From Coriolopsis trogii (lineage: Eukaryota; Basidiomycota; Agaricomycetes; Polyporales; Polyporaceae): a stretch of DNA of 64,000 bases. The DNA lies in the NCBI GenBank assembly GCA_020543525.1, contig JAHYIO010000031.1, forward strand, positions 2,356,001 through 2,420,000. The letters run 5' to 3'. Shown one piece after another: positions 1 through 10,407 of this stretch. Both the position numbers and the translations under genes were made by a program. The notes under the pieces are model-generated. The model was not told where the DNA came from. It saw only the letters and a list, made by a program, of their open reading frames with translations, and made no database searches. The number at the start of each line of letters is the position of its first letter. Within the stretch, counting starts at the first letter, position 1.

Positions 1-1154
1 GACCTCGGGAGTGGTTAGCCCCGTCCTTATCATTCGCAAGGTCGACCATCAGACGACTGTCGTCGGCGGTGGCCTGCAGGAGGGCGCCAAGGGTATTGCT
101 GACCATTACTGTGCGCCCGGAGAGGTGTGCGGCGACCCCGTGTCGCAATTGCACAAGATCGCGTTCGAGGTATACGACCCCGCCAAGGGTGCACCTGACA
201 TGGGGACGACCGGTGTTAGCGGTGCGTTCCTCTCGTGCCAAGGCGAGAAGGTCAACACCTTCCGCCCGCTCGAGGGCCGGCAATGGCGGAACCCGCAACA
301 AGGGCGCGAGTCTGACTCGCCCGACGCGGTCCCCGCCTCTCCGATGGCGACGACGCCGACGTCGAGCACCGGCACCGCGGACTACTTCTCGGGCGGCACG
401 AACGGGAGCAGCGCCCCGACTTCTCCGGACCCGTCGGACTTCCCTTCCAACGATGGCGGGCGTGTCAAGAAGGGCAAGCGAGGATCGGGTTCTTCGAGTG
501 GGGGCAGCTCGTTGTTGGGGAAGCCTGTCTCGCAGAAGGGACGGAGCCGACGTCCCACGTCTGCCGGATCCGCTGGTTCGAGCAGGCGCGGCTCGGGCAG
601 TGACGGGGGCGCATCGTCAGGTGCGCTCTGGCAGGTCGACATTGGGGAGACGAGCGTTTGGACGATCGTCGGGACCGGTGAGTGTTTACGGTCATTGCTG
701 TTCGTTGGAGCGCATGGGAACTCATTGTGCGCGTTGTTCAGACCAAGTACGGTACAACTTTTACGTGCCCCCGGTACTGTACGATAGCCAGAACTCGGCG
801 AGCGGGTCGTTCCCGATTCCGTCGAAGCCGGTGACGCCGTTCCCCGGCGTCGTCAAGTACCTCCCGCCCGACCGGGCCTCGGAGGCTCCAAAGGCGAACT
901 GCGCGTCGTCGCGCGCGGTGCTGTCGAAGCCGAACCCGCACGCGTCGAAGATGCTCACGCTCTACGGCGAGAACTTCTCGAAGTCGGACCCGGTGACGGT
1001 CTTCTTTGGGTCAGAGCCGTCGCCGTACGTCGAGGTGCGGTGCACGGAGGTGCTCGGGTGTCTGCCGCCAGACTCGGGCAGCACGAAGCGGAGGCCGATC
1101 ATCCTCGTCAGGCCGGATGGGGTCGTGTTCCCGTCGACGACGTACTACCCTTGA
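1..1154 (+). CDS. CSL-family transcription factor, C-terminal part (5' truncated)
   Basis: This is the end of a CBF1/Su(H)/LAG-1 (CSL) DNA-binding protein; the N-terminal Rel-like DNA-binding part lies outside the window. Exons are 1-677 and 742-1154 (intron GTGAGT..CAG). The first visible residues, VSPVLIIRKVD, and PVSQLHKIAF further on match the beta-trefoil domain. TLYGENFSKSDPVTVFFG and the end, ILVRPDGVVFPSTTYYP, match the C-terminal Ig-like Rel domain. About 125 residues of Ser/Gly/Pro-rich low-complexity sequence interrupt the beta-trefoil region. Such long insertions are known in fungal CSL proteins. CSL proteins act in the nucleus at GTGRGAA-type sites. Fungi lack Notch, and in fission yeast the family is linked to cell adhesion and cell-cycle coordination. 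Family assignment is firm; the exact subclass (F1 or F2) is not decided here. Confidence 0.85.
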   Translation, partial: PREWLAPSLSFARSTIRRLSSAVACRRAPRVLLTITVRPERCAATPCRNCTRSRSRYTTPPRVHLTWGRPVLAVRSSRAKARRSTPSARSRAGNGGTRNKGASLTRPTRSPPLRWRRRRRRAPAPRTTSRAARTGAAPRLLRTRRTSLPTMAGVSRRASEDRVLRVGAARCWGSLSRRRDGADVPRLPDPLVRAGAARAVTGAHRQVRSGRSTLGRRAFGRSSGPVSVYGHCCSLERMGTHCARCSDQVRYNFYVPPVLYDSQNSASGSFPIPSKPVTPFPGVVKYLPPDRASEAPKANCASSRAVLSKPNPHASKMLTLYGENFSKSDPVTVFFGSEPSPYVEVRCTEVLGCLPPDSGSTKRRPIILVRPDGVVFPSTTYYP

Positions 1155-1939
1155 TGTTGACGTGCCGCCGCCTCTTTGCCTTTCGCCGTCGTTGTCGTGG
1201 TGCCGTGGACATTGGTCGTCGTGGCTCTTTTGCTTGGGTTGGTGCGCACCCGTACAATGGCGGTGATCGCTTGCTTTCGTGTTGGCATTCATTCATATAA
1301 TGGTCGTCATTTAAATACAGCTCGGGCGTCCGTGCTTGCTTGATTTTACCCCCTCTCCATCTCTATGCCTGCCCCGTCCATATGGTCGCTTTACCCCCCC
1401 CCTCCCCCATCGTCACGTGCATGCATGTCACTCGCCGCGTCGTTTGCATTCTGTCGTACTACGTTCGCTCTACTATCTCCCCCGCTCTGCCTTACGTGTC
1501 GCGCACTAGACTTCCCGCATGTTATCTATGTGTTCAACCTTTACTACTGGATTCATAGGCTATGGACTCTGTTATGTACTTGTACAGTAGACCCCGGTTC
1601 TCTCTCTCTGTTTGCGAATGTATAACGCTCATCGCAACAGCCTGCATGCGCCAGATGGAGGATGCTGGATAAGTCTATAGCATCGCCATGCGCGGATCGA
1701 AGCTGTGGTTAGTCGACGAGCCCGGGCATTCAGCCACTGTGGTGTGGTGGCCGATCGCGTGCGTGCGTGAGGGCGGTTCCTGAACGCGTCACCGCGGTCC
1801 GCCCACGCGCGCGGGCCAGCGCCTTTTTGGCGCGGATTAGCCTGAGCATGTGCATCATCGTCGTCGGCTTCCGTGCTCGACGTGCCGCTGCTCACCTTGA
1901 CATGCAACCTCGACGACGGCGACTGCTCGTACAAGTACC
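1155..1939. other. Intergenic region without a recognised gene
   Basis: About 785 bases between the CSL stop codon and the next start. The first half is pyrimidine-rich and looks like a 3' UTR. The second half is GC-rich and probably holds the promoter of the next gene. Short open frames here have no recognisable protein features. Confidence 0.5.
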
Positions 1940-2823
1940 ATGACCTCGATCGCATCCGTCCCGTACACACTCTGGCGCCTCTATGTCGACCACCTCGTCA
2001 ACTACAAGCAGGGCTCGTGGGTTGAAAGTATCGCCTCGACGTGCCGGGTGCTCGCGTTCGCGACGATCGTACCGTTCATCATCCTGACGCTCCTCGTACG
2101 CATTCGCTTTCCATTCCTCTACGTCGTGGGCGTATGCAGACCCTATTGCTATTGCTGGAACAGGACGTCGCGTCGTACGTGATCGCCCGCACTCTCGGGG
2201 TCATAGACGAGACCAAAGCCTCCACAAGCGGCGGGCACGAACCAGAATCCACCCCAGACCACGACAAATTCGATGCACACCGGTCCAAGGACGGGGACCA
2301 CCCGACGATCGTCATCGACGACACGAGCATGAGCATGAGCGGCAGCAGCGCGGACGACCTCTCGCTCGCCGCGGCGACCCCGCTCCCACCCGAGCCGTCC
2401 GAGGAGGACGTGGACGGGGGGAACCTCAAGCTCTCCGGGGTCGACACGTTCTCGCCTGCCCCGTCACAGCCCGGGTCGCCCACGCTCCAGCGACGCGAGT
2501 TTATCCAGCACCAGTATGCGCATTACGGCACCGGCATGGGCACCGTGCCTCAGGGCCATGGCTCGGACACGGGCCCGTCGTATTTCGGTACGAGCCATGC
2601 CGAGGGACACGGAGCGGGTGGGGAAGGAGAAGGGAGTGGGCAGAGCGGGGCGACGACACCCAGGGACCCGTCTGGCCACGCTTCTGCGGGCTCGAGCAGC
2701 GGGGACTCGTCGTATGCCGTCGTGGACCGGGATTCTGGCCCGGACTCGGAGGACGCGGGTTTGGTACTGCGCAGGAGGACACGGCAGACGACAGGCACGG
2801 GATCTGACGCGGAGGAGCGGTGA
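1940..2823 (+). CDS. Small membrane protein with disordered acidic/Ser-rich tail (unknown function)
   Basis: Exons are 1940-2095 and 2164-2823; the join is in phase and gives 271 residues. The N-terminal 70 residues are ordered: an amphipathic start (VPYTLWRLYVDHL), then a hydrophobic stretch around residues 36-60 (FATIVPFIILTLL, ASYVIARTLGVI) that would span or dip into a membrane. The remaining 200 residues are low complexity, rich in Ser, Asp, Gly and Pro. I recognise the N-terminal block as the kind conserved among basidiomycete hypothetical proteins, but I cannot name a function. The start is the first ATG in frame directly before the conserved-looking block. It lies in tandem after the CSL gene and converges on ESA1. 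Confidence 0.7.
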
Positions 2824-3106
2824 GGCGTAGATGTGCTTTGTAGAGGCGACACATGCTTGGTTTGCATGCGCAGCGCGGCCTCCATGTCAGGAGGCAAGAT
2901 AGACAGGGTGGACAGGGGCAACAGTTGCTCATTGAGGTATCGTATTCCGGCAGGGTGCGATTATACTGCTGTATTTTTAAACCAAAGCTCGCCTACTCGT
3001 ACACGATATGCAAAATATACTCGATACATAGCCGCTATACACCCATATGTCCATACACTCGTACGTCGGCACACCAGATATGCTCGCAAAACCACCTCCC
3101 TCGGTA

Positions 3107-5026
3107 TCACCACCCGAACCTCAATTGATCTCGAGAGAACACAGGTGGTTTCCACTGGAGGCACTCCGGGTGGATCCGACGCTTCCGCTTCTCCTTCGAC
3201 CTCCTGTACCGTTCCTGGACGGCTTCAGGCAGACTGATAACGTGCTGCCCTTTGTAGTGTTTGAAGAGCTGTAGCGTCGTACATCTATCCGGGCACCCGG
3301 GTACATTCGTAAACCGAGAGCTTGTTAGCAATCCGCAGAACAGTCGAAGAGGGAAAAGGAAACTAGAAGAATGAGCAAGATGGACGTACGTGTTCATCAC
3401 GTCGGCATGGGTGATGGACGTCTTCTGCGCGATATCGTCGATGCTGATGTCGTCTGTTGTATTCATAAGCAGTTCGATGATCGTCTCCGCCCAATAAGCC
3501 CGATAACCCAGGAGGCCGAGGTCGGAGAGCGGCTTCTCGGGGCTGCCGAGCTTCTGCTCGCGCTTGCTAAGCTCGTACGAGAACTCGATGAGCAGCTTTC
3601 CGTAGCCGTGTCGCTGGTGCTGGGGAAGCGTGAGGATGCAGGCTACATTGTAGTTGTCTGCGGACTCTTTCTCTTTCGAGAAGTAGCCGACCATATGGCA
3701 GCCCGTTGAATCCCTTTGACACTGTACCCGCATGCTGTCAGCTACATCTAAGCAGGAGCGGAACTTGCTCACCATCACATAGTATAGGAATGGTGTTACA
3801 TCATAATACAGCGTTTTACTGCGGAGAAGAGCGCGCATTCAGCGTGGTCCGGGTGCTATGTGGACACATGAAGAGACTTACTGGTCAAGGAAGCACTTTG
3901 AGAGCAAACTCAAATTGCGGCACCAAGTCAACTGACGTTTGCCATCGAGTTCGAAGAACGAAATGTCATCGTGTCGGTAGATCTCATTTCCCGGTGGATG
4001 CAGAAGGTTACACCGCTTTCGATGGCGGCCGAGCATGAACTGCGAGCCGAAGTAGGAGAGACAGAATTCACAGATGTAAAGCACAGGCAGATGCGCATAT
4101 TCCTGGGGATATGGGCTGAAGTACCACGCGTCTACTTCGTGTTTGCCAATCTGTAAGCGATTGAGGTTTTTCACCCGCGCGATCTCGGATATGGACTGTG
4201 TCATCGAGCCCGACGTGCGCAGCTTCTCAATCTCCTGTTCTTTACTGAACACAGAGAGCGGTGGTGGTGGTAGTGGTAGGTCGGTCGCATCAAGGTCGAG
4301 GACTTCGCCCTCCGCGTCAACGTCCATCTCTCCTTCCGCGTCCGCGTCCAGGTCTTCCTCTTCTTCCTCATCTTCTTCGTGAAGAGTCTTACGCTTCTGA
4401 CCAAGGACAGATGGCCCAGGCGATGGACTCGCGCGCGCCGAAGGAGGTGCAGACGGACCTGGAGTGCCCGGGGTAGGTGTACCCGGATCGCCATGCGCGA
4501 CCGCGAGGGCGTGCGCGGTGGCCGCCCTCTTGAGCAAAGACTGCTGGTTCTTCTTCCCCGGAGTCTTCTTACCGATGATTTTCTTCGGCGCGGAGCTCGC
4601 TTTCGGGCGCGGCCACTCGAGATCACGGCTGAGGACGAGGCGCGAGCCCGCGACCCACTCGTCTAGGCGCTTATTGAACTGGTCCCAGTGAACGAAGAAC
4701 TCGAGGCGGTCCTCTGGCCGTTGCGCGTCGTCCTCTTTCTTGATCGCGCGAGTGCCATATGTGTTTGTGGGCTTGTCGCGGATGGAGAGGATCTCTGCGA
4801 GACGCTCCTCTTCCTGGCCGTCGGGGCCTGGGCGACGAATGTATAGCTTGCAGCCCACGGAGACAGTCTGGTCGGGGAGATGAGCCACGCATTGTGGGCG
4901 CTAAATATCAGTCGCCATCGATGTCGACTGGCCAACGGCTGCACGTACCTGGATATTGTACGTCCCGCCGGGCGTGATGGGTGGTGGTGGTTGCGGGCCA
5001 TCTTCCTTGGGTGTGTGGGGTGCCAT
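3107..5026 (-). CDS. ESA1: MYST histone acetyltransferase Esa1 (NuA4 catalytic subunit)
   Basis: Acetylates histone H4/H2A as the catalytic subunit of nuclear NuA4. Exons in coding order are 5026-4949, 4900-3882, 3818-3773, 3721-3390 and 3284-3107, giving 550 residues. A chromo-barrel (Tudor-knot) occupies about residues 38-120 (VGCKLYIRR, FFVHWDQFNKRLDEWV). An acidic, disordered linker of about 150 residues follows. The MYST C2HC zinc finger is at about 299-322 (LYICEFCLSYFGSQFMLGRH..C). The catalytic core has the Cys loop NVACILTL, the acetyl-CoA loop QRHGYG and the catalytic Glu in IEFSYELSK. It ends with the family-typical KPPVFSRDQLRFGW. The first exon is needed to reach an ATG; the shorter frame would start only at GTG. 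The linker is longer than in yeast Esa1 (445 residues). It is head-to-head with DBP7. Confidence 0.93.
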
Positions 5027-5294
5027 GGTTGTCCTAAGGGTGCTCGAGCACGAAGGATTCGAGTGTCTCTGGCGTACGTTGGGCCACGTCAGCTATGCTT
5101 GCCCAATCAGATTACCGATCAAAGTATTTGCACTCCGACGTGCCGGGAGTCGTCTGAGTCTCAAATCGCGGACGGCTGGGAAGGGGCCTGACGTCTGATT
5201 AGATAGACGCCTTCGAAGATGACATTCTCGAGATCTTTTGAAGTCAGCACGCGCGCTAGTACCATCACTACTACTCCCTTCCTTTGAGCCCTCG
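5027..5294. promoter_or_regulatory. Shared divergent promoter region of ESA1 and DBP7
   Basis: 268 bases separate the two divergent start codons, so both 5' UTRs and promoters must lie here. I see no clear TATA box, which fits housekeeping genes. An upstream ATG at 5238 is in frame with DBP7 but precedes the likely start at 5295. Confidence 0.5.
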
Positions 5295-7906
5295 ATGGAC
5301 GACGGTCTCGTACTAAATCTCGACATCGCAGATGTCGCACCAAGTAAAGTAGGAGCAGGCAAGAAAGGAGGACGCTGGACTGACAGGTATGTTCTCCGCC
5401 CCATCACGTATGATGGCTTCCTTACGACCTCTAGGCTGAAAGCTAAACGAGTAGCAAAACGGAAGACACGGCCACAAGCTATCGCACCTAGCCGTAGTGA
5501 CGACAGTGTGAACGTCCCTGATGAGCGACCTGCCAAGCGACCTCGGAGGGAACCTCGCGCACACGTAGAGCACGGTCAAGAGCGTGTTGGCGCAGTCTCG
5601 TCTCGTCCTCCGACCCAAGTCATCTCCTCCCTCTTCACCTCCAATCCAAAGGTTGAGCAGCCTCTTCAACACTCAGCTCCTGCCGCACGTGCGAAACCAA
5701 GCAATGCACCCCTCGATTCCTCCACGTTCTCCGGGATAGGGCTTGACCCACTTATAGTCTCGCATCTATCATCGAAAATGAACATATCCAAACCGACGTC
5801 TATCCAGAGAGCCGTTCTGCCTTCGATAATACCCACGCTCGAAGACCCCTCAGCTCGAGACGTCTTCATTCAGTCACAGACCGGATCCGGTAAAACACTC
5901 TCATTCCTTCTCCCCATCCTCCAAGACCTCCTACCTCTCAGCTCGCTCTCCTACATCGACCGCTCGATTGGTACGCTCGCGATCATTATTGCTCCTACCC
6001 GCGAACTCGCAAAACAGATCTCTGACGTCCTGGAGGCGTTGCTTAAGCTCCGTCTTCGACCAGAAGACGAGTCGGCCGAGGAATCCTCTGCTCCGCGACG
6101 CGCGCGGTGGCTAGTTTCGGGACTGCTCACTGGTGGGGAGAATCGGACGCACGAGAAGGCGCGTCTCCGCAAGGGAGTGCCCATCCTTGTCTCTACCCCA
6201 GGTCGTCTGCTCGACCACCTGCAGAACACGTCATCGTTCAACGTCGGTAAATGTCGCTGGCTTGTGCTAGACGAAGCGGATCGGCTCATGGAGTTGGGTT
6301 TCGAGGAGACAATCCAAGGAATTCTGAAGGGGCTGGATGGGAGACGGAAGCTCGCCGTGCAAGCAGTACAGGAAGGCAAGAGTCTTGATGTCGGGGGATG
6401 GAACTGGAGCAGGAGACGGAGGTCCATCCTCTGTTCTGCCACCATCCGCGAGGATGTGCAGAAGCTCGCTGGCCAGACTCTGACCCATCCGATGATGATC
6501 AAAGCAACCGAAGCGGACGAGCTCTCGCAAGGCGCAAACCTCCTCGACGCCGTACCAAGTACTCAGAAGTTCACTCCACCTTCGCAGCTGACACAGAAGT
6601 ATGTCGTGGTACCCCTGAAGCTGCGCCTTGTTACGCTCGTAGCGCTTTTGCGGTCACTTCTGGCTCAGTCGCAGAGCAAGAAAGGAACGAAGGTCATCGT
6701 TTTCCTCAGCTGCACGGATTCGGTAGATTTCCACTGGCATCTCCTCGGTGGGACTGCTATGGGTGACGAGGAAGCACCAGATTCCTCCTCAGGAGAAGAA
6801 GAGGACGACCAGAATAACGAACAGGGATCTGGACAAGAGAGCGGCTTGGACACGGAGGAGAAGCGGATACCGAAACGTGACAAAAAGAGGACAGCATCCG
6901 GGGAACGGGTCGCAGTAAAGTCAGCACTCCTGCCGGACGCCTCAATCTACCGCCTGCACGGTTCACTGCCCCTGCAGACCCGTCTGGCATCGCTCAAGGG
7001 CTTTTCCGCTGCACCTTCATCCAAGACACCCGACGCGCCAGCGTCCTCCATCTTGCTGTGCACGTCTGTTGCATCCCGTGGTTTGGACCTGCCCCTTGTA
7101 CGAGCAGTGATACAGTACGACTTGCCCACCGAGTCGGGCGCGACAGAGTACGTTCACAGGGTAGGACGTACCGCGCGTGCTGGAAAGGGTGGCGAGGCGT
7201 GGAGCTTTGTCGCTCCTAGCGAAGCCGAATGGGTAAAGTGGGTCCAGGCGAAGATGCAGGACGGGAAGGACACTGTTGCGCTGGATGGCGTTTCGATGGA
7301 GACTGTCCTGCGCAAAGGGTTTGGGGGCAAGGGAAATGAATATGAGGACCGTGCGACGGAGGTCCAACTCTCGTTTGAGCGGTGGGTTCTCCGAAACAAG
7401 CAGGTGCGCTCGTATTCTTTCATCGCAAATCTGACATCCGCTGACACCGTGGTTCGTTCTTTCTGTAGAACGCCGACTTTGCTCGGAAGGCGTTCCTATC
7501 ACACATGCGAGCTTATGCTACGCACCCGTCCGACGAGAAGCACATGTTCCATATCCGGCATTTGCACCTCGGACATCTAGCGAAGGCGTTCGCTCTACGC
7601 GAGGCTCCCACCGCCCTCTCATCGGGCAAAGGGTCGAAAGCGAAGTCGTATGCGAAAGGGAAGCAGAAGAATGCGACTGCGAACGGCGCGTCATCCGGGA
7701 CCAAGTCGAAGAAGAGGCGCGCTCGAGACGGGGATGAGAGTGAGGAGGAGCATGATGTCGGTGAAGCGGAGAAACGGATGGAGAAGGTTGTGCGTGCTCA
7801 GGGACGGTTGACGAAGAAGGGCGGGAAGATGGTCAGCTCTGGGACGGACGAGTTCCAGATTGCGGGAGGATACGACTTGGAGAAACTCGTCAGCTCTCGG
7901 ACATGA
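5295..7906 (+). CDS. DBP7: ATP-dependent RNA helicase Dbp7 (DDX31 family)
   Basis: DEAD-box helicase of the nucleolus needed for early 60S ribosome assembly. Exons are 5295-5386, 5435-7403 and 7469-7906, giving 832 residues. Helicase motifs appear in order: Q-motif region [11 protein letters not shown], Walker [14 protein letters not shown] (about residue 180), APTREL, DEAD ([14 protein letters not shown], about residue 310), CSATI for [13 protein letters not shown], and [14 protein letters not shown]. The C-terminal part after the second intron ([30 protein letters not shown]) is the DUF4217 domain typical of this helicase group, followed by a Lys-rich tail. An acidic insertion follows the [11 protein letters not shown] motif, as in Dbp7/DDX31. 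The start at 5295 (MDDGLVLN) matches the family N-terminus. The first intron (48 bases) is stop-free and in frame, so retention would insert 16 residues; the spliced form RWTDRLKAKR fits the family better. Confidence 0.93.
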
Positions 7907-8182
7907 GCGTTCACCGACCCAGGTCGATCCGCTGTACCGTGCATGTAGTGTGGTTGACATCGCTTAATGTCAGCCTGCATTGACTTTTCTCATCCATTTC
8001 CGTCAACATACCAAAGATACGTGAAGTTTCTCCTCGTTCCGAGGAGTGTGCGAAGTTGGCGGCTGTGCCGTTCGAAGCGTTCCTGGGCAACAGCTTATCG
8101 AGATCTCGTGATCGAGTCGCCACGTCTGCAAGACGCGTAGGGAACAGGCGCTCGATACTTCACCTCTTTCCCTCTCTCCACC

Positions 8183-9827
8183 ATGATCTTCAGCAGGCTC
8201 ACGTTCGGCTTCCTCCTCCTCACCGTTGCGGCCTTCTTCTGCGCTCAGTCTGTCGAGGCTGCCAAGGGACCGCGCATCACCAATAAGGTCTACTTTGACA
8301 TCAAGCACGGTGACAAGGATCTCGGCCGCGGTTCGTACCCCCCTGTTTCCTTGGTATCTCGGGCATCGTTTGCTGACATGCTCTTCACTCAGTTGTGCTT
8401 GGTCTGTACGGTGGAGTACGATGGAGCATTGATGTGATTTGTCTCTGCATGGAATTGATGTGACTCTCGAACAGACCGTTCCCAAGACCGTCGAGAACTT
8501 CCGTGCCCTCTCTACCGGTGTGAAGAAGGATGGCACGAAGCTCCCTGAGGGCTTCGGCTACAAGGGCTCCAAGTTCCATCGCGTCATCAAGAACTTCATG
8601 ATCCAGGGTGGTGACTTCAGTAAGCACAAGTAACTTGAGATTTGGATACCGCTGCTAACAACTGTGCTCCGCTCAGCCCGCGGTGACGGTACTGGTGGAA
8701 AGGTAAGCCTTTTGTCGAGTCGTTAAGGTACCCTATTGAAACCTGTTCTTAGTCCATCTACGGTGACCGCTTCGCGGACGAGAACTTGTGAGGGCATATC
8801 CTTGTCCACGGAGTTCATTCGCTCACGACATTTACAGCAAGCTCCGCCACACTCGCCCCGGTCTCCTCTCCATGGCTAACGCAGGCAAAGACACCAACGG
8901 TATGTCCACAAGTTATCGAAAACGACATGCTCAATGACTGAATTCCGCGTACCAGGCTCTCAATTCGTAAGATGCCTCGGTTTCAAGATGATCTTATGCT
9001 GACGGGTAGTCTTCAACAGTTCATCACAACTGTCGTTACAAGCTGGTTGGATGGCAGACATGCAAGTAGCGTCGATTTGTACTCAGACGGTCGCTCATTC
9101 TCCTCTCAGGTTGTCTTTGGCGAGGTCCTTGAGGGCATGGATATCATCAACGCTATCGGTATGTTACTTGCTTATCCATAGACCACCTATACTCATTGGC
9201 TTTGTAGAGGACGTCCCTAAGGGCAGGAACGATCGTCCCGAACAGGATGTCATCATCGTTGACTGTGGCGAAGTGAGTATAAGTCTTTATGTGCTCCGAA
9301 CTCGACTGATTAGAATGCTTCTATAGCTTGAGGTCGAGGCGCCAACGTCTGAGGAGAAAGAGGTGCCTACCCATGCTGAGCTCTAAAAAGCCAGCCTCTA
9401 TTCTGGTATTAGGCATTGTCCAATGAAAAATCTGTTTGGTTATTTGCAGGACGCTGTCGTTGTACCTAAGCCTACTACCGAGGGTATAACCCCTGCCGCA
9501 AAAACCGCTGACGTCAAAGCCGCTGCTGCTGCCACGACAGACGTTGCCGTCGTTGCGTCTTCGGTCACCAAGGCCAAGGCCGCCGCGGCGACGACTGTGA
9601 AGCCCGTCGCCGACATCTCTGAACCCACGGGAGCAGCATACTCTGAGTCCGCGCTGGAGGTGGCCGAGGGCTGGCGTCCTTTGGCCTCTTTCGTCTTCTT
9701 CCTCGCGGTCGTTGGGTGCGTCGTCGCCTTCTGGAAGCTGGGTGGCATGCGGTACGCGAAGCTGGTCTTCAGCGGGAGCGAACGGGCTCGGTATCGTCGC
9801 GTCGGTTCTCTCGATGTGGAAAAGTAA
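8183..9827 (+). CDS. ER peptidyl-prolyl isomerase (cyclophilin B type) with alternative C-terminus
   Basis: Cyclophilin that speeds prolyl isomerisation in the secretory pathway. A signal peptide ([20 protein letters not shown]) starts the protein. Exons are 8183-8330, 8393-8415, 8475-8619, 8677-8702, 8753-8787, 8838-8899, 8956-8966, 9020-9061, 9110-9158, 9208-9272, and then either 9327-9386 or 9327-9362 plus 9450-9827. Core motifs include [38 protein letters not shown], and SQFFITTV followed by SWLDGRHVVFG. The active-site residues Arg, Phe, Gln, Trp and His are present. The short form has 221 residues and ends in HAEL, which resembles an HDEL/KDEL ER-retrieval tail. The long form has 339 residues and adds an Ala/Thr-rich linker and a transmembrane segment ([19 protein letters not shown]) near the end. 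The intron at 9062-9109 begins with GC instead of GT. One exon is only 11 bases. Confidence 0.9.
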
Positions 9828-10407
9828 ACGTAGGTACTCGATGTGTTCATTCAGCAGGGCTGTAGACGAGGTGTTAGCTGGGGATCTCACGTGTTCAACT
9901 CTCGTTCTCGTCGTTCCTTACCTTATGCACTAGCACAAGTCCCAGTCGTATGTCGACTGCGAATCGAAAGTCAAACATTTAGCAGTTAAACCGAGACGAA
10001 ATAAGCGATGCAATAACGACTGGTGCCAGGGAGATCGTATGTCGCCCTAGTTCGCGTTCATTATTGTTTCCAGTCATTGTCACGAATGCCACCTCAACAT
10101 CGGAGGTGTGCATACGTCCGGAGCCGGCAAGGTTCTGCTTAGGTACACGGGATTGTCTAAATGTCAGTAAGTTAAAGTTCGAGGACGTAGACTCTACCCC
10201 AGACTCCGCATAAGGCAGGTAGGTCGCACGCAATATAGGAAGCGCGGGTGGGAAGTCTGGAGGATCGCCCACGTATAATTCCAGAACTCATCTTGCTTTC
10301 GACCCCCATCTCGTTTCTCTTGTTTGCGACTTTCTTTAGCGGACTGTCGCTTGGCTCCCCCGTCTCAGGCCTCGCGCTCTTCGGACACCCGTAAACCAAC
10401 TCTCATC
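9828..10407. other. Intergenic region between cyclophilin and SCP160
   Basis: About 580 bases. It contains the cyclophilin 3' end and the SCP160 promoter. A pyrimidine-rich tract (TCGTTTCTCTTGTTTGCGAC) lies about 100 bases before the SCP160 start, typical of fungal core promoters. Minus-strand open frames of about 75-97 codons have no recognisable features. Confidence 0.45.

Noticed and set aside
5238..5294. Upstream in-frame start of DBP7
   Set aside because: The extra 19 residues are unlike Dbp7 N-termini, whereas MDDGLVLN at 5295 fits the family.
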